Source: Sphingomonas sp. 32-62-10
GTDB lineage: Bacteria > Pseudomonadota > Alphaproteobacteria > Sphingomonadales > Sphingomonadaceae
Assembly (NCBI GenBank): GCA_002280555.1
Contig: NCEE01000024.1
Location: forward strand, 32,418-37,541
Direction: 5' to 3'
DNA length: 5,124 nt
Shown one piece after another: positions 1 to 5,124 of the stretch (positions are counted from its first letter, which is position 1; every line of letters begins with the position of its first letter). A program made the translations under genes and the position numbers. A model generated the notes under the pieces. That model was given only the letters and a program-made list of their open reading frames with translations, searched no databases and had not been told where the DNA came from.

Positions 1-728
1 TTCAGCGTCTCGACCTCCTGCGCGATGGTGACATTGGCAGTCGGTTCATTGGCGAGTGTATAGCGAAGGAACGACGACAGCCGACTGAGCATTGCATTGG
101 CGCGGTCGGTTTGCTTCAGCAGCACCAGGGTGGAGATGGAATTGAGCGTGTTGAACAGGAAATGGGGGTTGAGCTGATAGCGCAGCATCGCCAGCTGCGC
201 GGTCGACGCCTGATTGCCGAGCTTTTCGAGCTGGTCGATCTGTTCTTCGACGATCAGGTAGAAATTGATCCCGAAATAGAGTGCTGACCAGCCCGCCAGC
301 ACGGTGAAATTGAGAAACAGAGTCGCCAGCACCAGCGACAGGTTGATGCCGGGATTGTCGAGTTTGATGAACGAAAATGAAAATGCATCGAGCACCGCGT
401 ACAGGATCGTTGCGGCGACCAGGGTGAAGATTGTCAGCAGCACCAGGCTGATCCGCGGCAGCGTGCGGTAATAGCCATAGAGGGTAGAGAGCAGCAGCGT
501 GATGCAATAGCCAATGATCGATTCGATCACGACCGCGACCAGCACGGTAAACGACAGGCCGTTGGAGATGCTCGAAACGCTGCGCAGCACCAAATAGCCC
601 GACCAGCCCGCGGCTTGCAGCATCCAGAAGGCGCGGTTCTTTTCTTCGAAAAAGGGTCGAGCAAAAATGCCGGGCTTGGGGCCGGTAATTGGCTCGGCCA
701 GCGCGCCGGTTTGGGCAAGATCGCTCAT
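1..728 (-). CDS. LytS-type sensor histidine kinase, N-terminal part (cut by window edge)
   Basis: This is a membrane histidine kinase of the LytS/YehU type (Pfam His_kinase family), which phosphorylates a partner response regulator, usually of the LytTR class. The 242 visible codons run open to the left edge. Hydrophobic stretches at about residues 34-53, 58-82, 92-113 and 130-158 suggest four membrane segments. A short charged linker at 159-180 (EEQIDQLEKL) probably forms a dimerising helix. It leads into the H-box QLNPHFLFNTLNS, with H189 as the likely phosphorylated histidine. The following LRYTLANEPTANVTIAQEVE segment is also typical. The ATP-binding domain is missing because it lies outside the window. 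The ATG at 726-728 gives MSDLAQTGAL; no in-frame ATG lies upstream and no good Shine-Dalgarno precedes it. A tiny ORF overlaps this start as ATGA. No extracytoplasmic sensor domain is present, so the signal is unknown. A downstream response regulator gene is expected but not visible. Confidence 0.9.
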   Translation of the reverse strand, partial: MSDLAQTGALAEPITGPKPGIFARPFFEEKNRAFWMLQAAGWSGYLVLRSVSSISNGLSFTVLVAVVIESIIGYCITLLLSTLYGYYRTLPRISLVLLTIFTLVAATILYAVLDAFSFSFIKLDNPGINLSLVLATLFLNFTVLAGWSALYFGINFYLIVEEQIDQLEKLGNQASTAQLAMLRYQLNPHFLFNTLNSISTLVLLKQTDRANAMLSRLSSFLRYTLANEPTANVTIAQEVETL

Positions 729-760
729 CGATTGGTCTGGCGCGGCATCGGCATGGTCAT
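725..760 (-). other. Possible 11-codon leader ORF overlapping the kinase start
   Basis: An ATG at 758-760 opens the reading frame MTMPMPRQTNR, whose TGA stop (725-727) overlaps the kinase ATG as ATGA. A purine-rich AAGGCGGGG lies directly before this ATG, whereas the kinase start itself lacks a clear ribosome binding site, so the two could be translationally coupled. It is equally possible that this is chance, or that the true kinase N-terminus involves this frame and the sequence has a one-base error. The peptide resembles nothing I recognise. Confidence 0.25.
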
Positions 761-831
761 CCCCGCCTTATAGCTGCTGACAAACAACCGGGAAGGGGCC
801 TATGTTGCGCCAACGATAGGAGAGAGAGTCG
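729..831. promoter_or_regulatory. Divergent promoter region between kinase and HD gene
   Basis: This 103-bp gap must carry the control signals for both divergent genes. For the plus-strand HD gene, CTGACA (777-782) and TATGTT (801-806), 18 bp apart, are a reasonable sigma-70-like pair, giving a very short leader before the ribosome binding site at 818. For the minus-strand kinase, a TATAAG box (complement of 767-772) sits 16 bp from a weak TTCCCG -35 (complement of 789-794). The two putative promoters overlap, so they could compete or share a regulator. I see no convincing operator palindrome. The boxes were assigned by eye and are tentative. Confidence 0.4.
818..824 (+). promoter_or_regulatory. 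Ribosome binding site of the HD gene
   Basis: AGGAGAG lies 7 nt before the ATG at 832 and is a strong Shine-Dalgarno match. It supports 832 over the internal ATG at 892, which has no comparable site. Confidence 0.75.
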
Positions 832-1446
832 ATGGCCGACGGAAACGATTTGCCCGCTACTCATCAGGGGGACCGAGCGCAGTTCACCGCGATGACAGAG
901 GGAACGCAGGCAGACTGGCTGACGATCGCGACCCATTTTCGCGAGTTTTCGCACGGCCTGCCAGCGCGCGTGCTCACCCACCTGAAGCTGCTCGACGGCG
1001 ATTATGGTGGTTTCCCGGTCGATCGGCTGGAGCATTCGCTGCAGACGGCGACGCGGGCGTATCGCGATGGCCGTGACGAGCCCTATGTCGTCACCGCGTT
1101 GCTTCACGACATTGGCGATACGCTGGGCAGCTTCAACCATCCGGAAATTGCCGCCGCCATGCTGCGGCCGTTCGTGTCGGAGGAACTCCACTGGATCGCC
1201 AATAATCACGGCGTGTTCCAGGGTTACTATTATTTCCACTATGTCGGCATGGACCGTGACCTGCGCGAGAATTTCCGCGGGCATCCGCATTTCGAGGCCT
1301 GCGCCGAATTTTGCGAGAAATATGATCAGTCGGCGTTTGACCCGAATTACGACAGCGCACCGCTGGAGTTCTTCGAACCGATGGTCGCGCGGGTGATGGC
1401 CCGGCCGATCAACAGCATGTACGCGAAGGTCGCTGAACCAGCCTGA
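832..1446 (+). CDS. HD-domain metalloprotein, PhnZ/MIOX-like oxygenase or phosphohydrolase
   Basis: This 204-residue soluble protein has an HD domain. The visible pattern is H68 (RLEHSLQTA), the H92-D93 doublet (ALLHDIGD), H103 (FNHPEIAAAML), H126 (ANNHGVFQG) and D165 (EKYDQSAFD). Six ligands in the order H...HD...H...H...D are what di-metal HD proteins use, including the mixed-valent di-iron oxygenases PhnZ, TmpB and myo-inositol oxygenase. The H68-H92 and H103-H126 spacings fit that group, while the D93-H103 gap is shorter than I recall for PhnZ. No signal peptide or membrane segment is seen, so it should be cytoplasmic. It has no second domain, unlike signalling HD-GYP proteins. The ATG at 832 is favoured by a good ribosome binding site; M21 (892) is a possible shorter start, since the conserved-looking part begins near MTEGTQADW. 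No phosphonate or inositol gene lies nearby, so the substrate is unknown. HD-domain membership is firm; oxygenase chemistry is inference. Confidence 0.85.
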   Translation: MADGNDLPATHQGDRAQFTAMTEGTQADWLTIATHFREFSHGLPARVLTHLKLLDGDYGGFPVDRLEHSLQTATRAYRDGRDEPYVVTALLHDIGDTLGSFNHPEIAAAMLRPFVSEELHWIANNHGVFQGYYYFHYVGMDRDLRENFRGHPHFEACAEFCEKYDQSAFDPNYDSAPLEFFEPMVARVMARPINSMYAKVAEPA

Positions 1447-1471
1447 ACCGGGACACACATTCGCCGAACAA

Positions 1472-1508
1472 AAAAGGGCCTCGCCGATCGGATCGGCGAG
1501 GCCCTTTT
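1472..1508. terminator. Bidirectional intrinsic terminator (37-bp near-perfect palindrome)
   Basis: The arms AAAAGGGCCTCGCCGATC and GATCGGCGAGGCCCTTTT are exact reverse complements around a single central G at 1490. The plus strand leaves a T4 run after the stem. The minus strand leaves a T6 run (complement of 1470-1475). It lies 25 bp after the HD gene stop and between two convergent genes, so it can end transcripts from both sides. Confidence 0.9.
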
Positions 1509-1534
1509 GAGTCGAGGATCACCCCAAAAGCAAA

Positions 1535-1561
1535 CCGCCGCCCCCTTTCCGGGGACGGCGG
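1535..1561 (-). terminator. Intrinsic terminator of the TonB-dependent receptor gene
   Basis: CCGCCG-C-CCCC pairs with GGGG-A-CGGCGG around a TTTCC loop, giving a 10-bp stem with one mismatch. On the minus strand the stem is followed by TTTGCTTTT, and it lies about 20 bp after the receptor stop codon. It is the first of two stops met by receptor transcripts, the second being the palindrome at 1472-1508. Confidence 0.75.
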
Positions 1562-1581
1562 CCTGTTAGTCTCGAGAGCGC

Positions 1582-4500
1582 TTACAGCGTGAAGCGCGCG
1601 CCGATACGGATGAAGTAGGTCGACGCGTTGAAGTTCGGCGCCAGATTTGTGTTCGGATCGCGGAATGAATTGTAGCGATACTGTGCACAAGTCTGCGACG
1701 AGTTGGTGTTTACCACACCGGCTCCAGGAGCCGTTCCCGTTGGTGTCGCTGTGGACAGGCACTGCACTGTTACCACGGCCGCCGACCCGATCTGGCGGAG
1801 GCCACCCCAGTTGCTGTTGAGCAAGTTCGGGAGGTTATTGATGTCGGCAAACACCGAAACCCGTGAACGCCCGACGAACAACGGAATTTCCTGCTCAAGA
1901 TGCAGGTCGAGGCGCGTGACCGCCCGGTTCCGAGCGATATTCTTCGGTGCAATCTGGCCTCGGAAATTGGCCAAGCCGGTTCTGCTGATCAGCGCGTCAA
2001 GCGAGTTTTGCGTAGCCACGCTGTCATAGCTTACGATCGGATCGGCTGTGCCGGTCGGGACGTATAGCAGGTTGGCAGGTGCATTGCCGGTCAGCACGGT
2101 CCCGAACACGGGCGAACGGGTTGCCACGTTGTCAAGCGCGAGGAAGCTGTAGGGATTGCCCGCACGTGTTTCGCCGAACAGCTGGATCTTCGTATGATAA
2201 TCACCGAAGAACGCGTGATCATAGCCAATGCTGTACTTGAACTGCCAGCTTGTCTGGTTGTCCGACGTCCCGAGGACCGGCATGTTTGGATCGGCGAAGA
2301 TCTGGAAGCGATAGTTCGAGTTCGGCGTTGATGCGCTGGCGTTGCCAACGTCACGAACGTCCTGAAGAATGTAAGCACCCGACAGCGAGAGACCGAAATC
2401 GAACTCCTTGTCGAAGCGCACAACACCAATATGGCTGCGGCCACCCTTGGCATTAATGCCCAGAACGTCCCAGTTGTTGTCGGTGAAGGCGATACGACCG
2501 GTGTAGCGCGGGCGACCATCTGGCAATATGCCGATCTGGATCGAACGAGCGTCGGTAAACGTGATGTCGTTACGGGTCTTCGAGAACAGATAGTCTGCGC
2601 CGAAGTTCACACCGAAGAAGTTCCATTCGGCCGAGAGTGTCGCTTTAAGCGAGGTCGGGAGAACGAAATCGGGTGAAAGTGCAGCGGTATTGGTGGCCGC
2701 TGCGGCAGTGCCGCCCTGTGCAAAGCTGACCAGCGCCGGATTCACATTGGCGCCAACATTGTTGAGCGCGGCCGCGCAAACCGCCGCCGTCAAACCAGAC
2801 GGTCCGGAGCAACCGGGCCCGCCGGCTGCGCGCGTAATCGTCAGCGAGTTGGTGGTGACGGTGTTCGAAAAGCTGTTCGACAGATAGATGTCGGGGTTAC
2901 CACCAGCAAGGATGCCCACGCCGCCGTGCAGACGCAGGTTCGAGGTTACCTTCCAGTCGGCGCTCAAGCGTGGCTCGAAGGTTTCCTGGCCCTTATAGGT
3001 CTTGGTGTTCGCAAAACCGTTGCGCGTTGCGAAGGCCTGGTTGAACACAGGCGCCTGATCCATGGCGTACACATTCCACCGGAAGCCGTACGTCACCGTC
3101 AGGCCGGGCGCTGGGCGCCAATCATCCTGAATACCGAACGACAGCTGATCATAGCGGAAGTTCGCCGCTGCTCCATTGGCGCCACCAACAATAACGGCAG
3201 CGTATTGGACCTGGTTCGCATTACCTGCCTGGAAATCGGCAAGCGAGTCGAAATAATAACTGCCCAGGCTGTTCGGCACGAAGTTGTTGAACGTCCGGTT
3301 ACGGGTCATTTCGGCCAGCAGCTTCAGTTCATGGTTGCCCATCGTCAGGCGACCGAGGAACGAACCGTTATAGGTATCGGTGAACAGCTGGTTGGTTTGA
3401 CGGAAGTTGTCGGGGCCGAAGAAGATGCGCGGAACACCAATGCTGCAGCCCGTTGCGCTGCCGACTGAGGCAGCGTCCTGACAAATCTGGAACTGGGAGT
3501 TGCCACGACCGCCCAGCGGCTCCTGGCCGCGGACATAGCTCTTGTAGCTAAAGCGCACTTCAGTCGACAGCGTGCTCGACCAGGTCGAGTTGAACTGTGC
3601 GATACCAGCGCGAAGCAACTCGCTGAGCGTGTAAGCGTTAGAGCTCAACCCATAAGCGGGCGTTGTGCCCGAGGTCGAGGTGTTGTTCGGGCTAATTTGC
3701 GCGTTGTACGCGTTGATATAGGAGATCGACAGGCGTTGGCCATCCGCGACGTTCCAGTCGACCCGTGTCGAAAACTTTTCGTCCAGCCGTGGATTGATTC
3801 GCAGGAGATCGCCAAAGGCATCACCGGTGATGCCATAGCGTGGTGCGCTTGCAAGCGTTCCCAGCGCGGTCACCTGCGCGGGGGTCAAGCCAGGAATGCT
3901 CTCTGGCTGGGTGCCGAATGCACGCGGATCGACGTTCTTTTCGTATGAGAACATCAGGAACAGGCGATCCTTCAGGATCGGGCCGGCGATCGTCGCACCA
4001 TAGGTTTCGGACTTGAACGGCGGCAACACAACGCGCGTCGATCCAATGGTGTCGCCCGACAGGCCATCTGTATTCTGCGAATAGAAACCCGTCAGATAAA
4101 GCTTGTTCGAGCCCGAGCGGAGCACGGCGTCAATCACGCCGCCCTGATAGTTGGTCTGGCGGATGTCGAAGTTTGCTGCCGACGTCGAGACCTGGTCAAG
4201 CGCGTCGAATGGCACCGGGCCACGGATCGTCGGGCTGGCGTCCTGGTTGAGACCGAAGGTATCGCCCACGGTGACGCCGTTGATGGTGAAGCGGTTGAAG
4301 CGCGGATTGACGCCAGCAAATCGAATGGCACCGCCGCGATCGGTCGAGTTACCGAGGTCGAAGGTTGCGAAGGGATCGCGACGCTGGATGTCGCGAATGT
4401 CGCGGTTGACCGAAGCGACCTTGCTGATGTCGGCGGCCGTCAGCGTCGTCTGAACACCCTTTGACTGGTTACCTGCACCGCGGATCGAAGAAGCGGTCAC

Positions 4501-4848
4501 GACGATGTCGGCACCCGACGCCTGCGCCAGTTCGATCGGGAGATCGAAGGTCTGCTGCACCACAGTGAAGATGTCGCTGACCGAAGAGTTACCCTGATCG
4601 CTCTGGACGTCGACCGTGTAAGGGCCGCCCGGACGAAGACCGGCGAACGAAAAGCCGCCTTCGGTATTGGTGGTGGTCTGCAAGCGCGTGCCCGACGCCA
4701 CATCGGTGGCAACAACAGTCGCCCCAGCTACGCCCACACCATTGCTCGTCACGGTGCCGCGAATCTGCGCCGTCGTTTCCTGCGCGCCTGCGGCAGCAGG
4801 AATAATGAGCGCGGCTGCTGCCGCACCAAGAAGTAGTTGGTAACGCAT
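1582..4848 (-). CDS. Oar-like TonB-dependent outer-membrane receptor
   Basis: This complete 1088-residue gated outer-membrane beta-barrel is powered by TonB-ExbB-ExbD. The signal peptide MRYQLLLGAAAAALIIPAAAGA has a likely cut after A22 (AGA|QE). Residues about 27-108 form a carboxypeptidase-regulatory-like beta-sandwich (IRGTVTSNGVGVAGATV, then GGFSFAGLRPGGPYTV). The TonB box DIVVTA is at 114-119. The plug covers roughly 128-245 and includes RFNRFTINGVTVGD. The rest is a barrel rich in alternating aromatic strands, ending in STYFIRIGARFTL. The length of about 1000-1100 residues and the N-terminal domain fit the Oar group rather than classical siderophore receptors. The mature protein has exactly six cysteines in three close pairs (456/468, 680/691, 1030/1054), probably in surface loops. 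The start at 4848 is preferred over an in-frame ATG at 5040, which would bury the signal peptide behind 64 charged residues. The gene is followed by two terminators and stands alone. Its substrate cannot be told from sequence; Myxococcus Oar is known for protease secretion, so import should not be assumed. Confidence 0.93.
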   Translation of the reverse strand: MRYQLLLGAAAAALIIPAAAGAQETTAQIRGTVTSNGVGVAGATVVATDVASGTRLQTTTNTEGGFSFAGLRPGGPYTVDVQSDQGNSSVSDIFTVVQQTFDLPIELAQASGADIVVTASSIRGAGNQSKGVQTTLTAADISKVASVNRDIRDIQRRDPFATFDLGNSTDRGGAIRFAGVNPRFNRFTINGVTVGDTFGLNQDASPTIRGPVPFDALDQVSTSAANFDIRQTNYQGGVIDAVLRSGSNKLYLTGFYSQNTDGLSGDTIGSTRVVLPPFKSETYGATIAGPILKDRLFLMFSYEKNVDPRAFGTQPESIPGLTPAQVTALGTLASAPRYGITGDAFGDLLRINPRLDEKFSTRVDWNVADGQRLSISYINAYNAQISPNNTSTSGTTPAYGLSSNAYTLSELLRAGIAQFNSTWSSTLSTEVRFSYKSYVRGQEPLGGRGNSQFQICQDAASVGSATGCSIGVPRIFFGPDNFRQTNQLFTDTYNGSFLGRLTMGNHELKLLAEMTRNRTFNNFVPNSLGSYYFDSLADFQAGNANQVQYAAVIVGGANGAAANFRYDQLSFGIQDDWRPAPGLTVTYGFRWNVYAMDQAPVFNQAFATRNGFANTKTYKGQETFEPRLSADWKVTSNLRLHGGVGILAGGNPDIYLSNSFSNTVTTNSLTITRAAGGPGCSGPSGLTAAVCAAALNNVGANVNPALVSFAQGGTAAAATNTAALSPDFVLPTSLKATLSAEWNFFGVNFGADYLFSKTRNDITFTDARSIQIGILPDGRPRYTGRIAFTDNNWDVLGINAKGGRSHIGVVRFDKEFDFGLSLSGAYILQDVRDVGNASASTPNSNYRFQIFADPNMPVLGTSDNQTSWQFKYSIGYDHAFFGDYHTKIQLFGETRAGNPYSFLALDNVATRSPVFGTVLTGNAPANLLYVPTGTADPIVSYDSVATQNSLDALISRTGLANFRGQIAPKNIARNRAVTRLDLHLEQEIPLFVGRSRVSVFADINNLPNLLNSNWGGLRQIGSAAVVTVQCLSTATPTGTAPGAGVVNTNSSQTCAQYRYNSFRDPNTNLAPNFNASTYFIRIGARFTL

Positions 4849-4854
4849 GATTTT

Positions 4855-4860
4855 CCCCTT
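4855..4860 (-). promoter_or_regulatory. Ribosome binding site fixing the receptor start
   Basis: On the minus strand AAGGGG lies 6 nt before the ATG at 4848, followed by an A-rich spacer. Together with the signal peptide directly downstream, it decides the start in favour of 4848. Confidence 0.65.
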
Positions 4861-4908
4861 GAGGCGTTTGTTACGTGGCGATTTGGACGCTTTTTGAGTC
4901 GGTAACGA

Positions 4909-4922
4909 TGGTGTTTTCACCA
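4909..4922. repeat. Perfect 14-bp inverted repeat in the receptor leader
   Basis: TGGTG-TTTT-CACCA forms a 5-bp perfect stem with a 4-base loop, 61-74 bp upstream of the receptor start codon. It could be a small leader hairpin or an operator half-site pair. No T-run follows on the minus strand, so it is not a terminator. Confidence 0.55.
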
Positions 4923-4933
4923 CTCTTTTCCGC

Positions 4934-4962
4934 CCATGCATGGAAATTATTTCGCTTCCATG
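4934..4962. repeat. Clustered inverted repeats upstream of the receptor
   Basis: CATGGAA (4939-4945) and TTCCATG (4956-4962) are exact reverse complements separated by 10 bp. The left arm overlaps a perfect 10-bp palindrome CCATGCATGG (4934-4943), and GAAATTATTTC (4943-4953) is a further odd-length palindrome inside the spacer. The nested symmetry suggests an operator or a leader RNA stem. I cannot match it to a known regulator. Confidence 0.5.
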
Positions 4963-5049
4963 ACAGACCAAGCGCTCCCGCCAAGACTCCCAATTTGTGG
5001 CATATTTGTTTGATAGTGCGTTGCAAAAAGGCACCACCATGCACGATGC

Positions 5050-5124
5050 TTAAATACCGTCGACAATCGCCTTCCACGCGGCTTCGTCGATCACTGGGAT
5101 GCCTAGGTCACTGGCCTTTTTCAG
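5050..5124 (-). CDS. ligA: C-terminal tail of a BRCT-type protein, probably NAD-dependent DNA ligase (partial)
   Basis: Only the last 24 codons are visible, running open from the right edge to a TAA at 5050-5052. The peptide LKKASDLGIPVIDEAAWKAI continues with VDGI and ends. This matches the closing part of a BRCT domain as found at the C-terminus of bacterial NAD-dependent DNA ligase LigA, where a K..A..LG(I/V).V(I/L)DE motif precedes the last helix. LigA seals nicks in replication and repair using NAD. The ligase catalytic domains lie outside the window, so the identity rests on the short tail; another BRCT protein is possible. It reads in the same direction as the receptor, but the 201-bp gap makes co-transcription uncertain. 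Confidence 0.65.
   Translation of the reverse strand: MKKASDLGIPVIDEAAWKAIVDGI

Larger units (their letters stand above)
4849..5049 (-). promoter_or_regulatory. Promoter and leader region of the receptor gene
   Basis: This 201-bp gap between the ligase-like gene and the receptor is more AT-rich than the flanking genes. On the minus strand, TTGCAA (complement of 5019-5024) is a possible -35 with a weak TATGCC -10 after 16 bp. An AATAAT (complement of about 4947-4952) is another -10 candidate without a good -35. I cannot choose between them. The region holds a 14-bp hairpin (4909-4922), a 7+7 inverted repeat (4939-4962) and a CCATGCATGG palindrome (4934-4943), listed separately. A T5 run (complement of 5025-5029) follows the ligase stop, but the stem before it is weak, so terminator status is doubtful. 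The 64-codon open frame through this region is not taken as coding. Confidence 0.5.

Noticed and set aside
46..507. A 153-codon minus-strand open frame overlapping the kinase
   Set aside because: It is a frame-shifted shadow of the kinase. The true frame carries the NPHFLFN H-box and membrane segments; this one has none.
757..1458. A 233-codon open frame on the minus strand opposite the HD gene
   Set aside because: It is a GC-rich mirror of the plus-strand gene. The plus frame has the HD motifs, a strong ribosome binding site and a terminator, while the antisense product resembles no family.
2926..3468. A 180-codon plus-strand open frame inside the receptor gene
   Set aside because: It lies antisense to a continuous, convincing receptor coding frame, has no recognisable domain and is best explained by codon bias.
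4969..4980. AGCGCT core (4971-4976) as a LacI-family operator upstream of the receptor
   Set aside because: The central six bases are palindromic, but the flanks agree with a TGGNAGCGCTNCCA-type site on one side only, so it is too weak to call without comparative data.
4849..5040. A 64-codon N-terminal extension of the receptor starting at an ATG at 5040
   Set aside because: It would place the clear signal peptide in the middle of a charged, non-hydrophobic segment (VVPFCNALSNKYATNWESW onward). A ribosome binding site precedes the ATG at 4848, and the region carries palindromes and AT-rich promoter-like sequence. The open frame is chance.
5025..5049. Intrinsic terminator after the ligase-like gene
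   Set aside because: A T5 run is present on the minus strand, but the preceding GCATGGTGGTGC can only form a 3-4 bp stem, which is too weak to support a call.

Overview
The window looks like ordinary chromosome from a GC-rich alphaproteobacterium, most likely a sphingomonad. The clues are the GC-rich coding sequence, an Oar-like TonB-dependent receptor with a DIVVTA TonB box behind a carboxypeptidase-regulatory-like domain, a LytS-type membrane histidine kinase with an FW.LQ..GW.GY N-terminus, and an HD-domain protein. This assignment is inferred from protein style, not from a marker gene.

Layout from left to right. Positions 1-728 (minus strand) hold the first 242 codons of a LytS-type sensor histidine kinase; its ATP-binding domain lies beyond the left edge. 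Positions 729-831 form a compact divergent promoter region. Positions 832-1446 (plus strand) encode a 204-residue HD-domain protein whose six candidate metal ligands suggest a di-metal PhnZ/MIOX-like oxygenase or a phosphohydrolase. Positions 1447-1581 separate two convergent genes and hold two strong hairpins: a near-perfect 37-bp palindrome that can terminate in both directions, and a second GC-rich hairpin oriented for the receptor. Positions 1582-4848 (minus strand) encode a complete 1088-residue Oar-like TonB-dependent outer-membrane receptor. Positions 4849-5049 are a relatively AT-rich leader/promoter region with several inverted repeats. Positions 5050-5124 (minus strand) are the last 24 codons of a protein ending in a BRCT-like tail, most probably NAD-dependent DNA ligase LigA.

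Nothing shows that these genes form one pathway. The kinase and the HD gene share a divergent control region. The receptor appears to be its own transcription unit, with a 201-bp upstream gap and two terminators. The receptor start is placed at 4848 rather than at the farther upstream in-frame ATG at 5040, because only 4848 gives a signal peptide and a ribosome binding site.

I see no mobile element, CRISPR array, tRNA or rRNA, and no clear evidence of a novel multi-gene system. The points most worth a second look are the exact chemistry of the HD protein, the inverted repeats upstream of the receptor, the three isolated cysteine pairs in the receptor, and a possible 11-codon leader ORF overlapping the kinase start.
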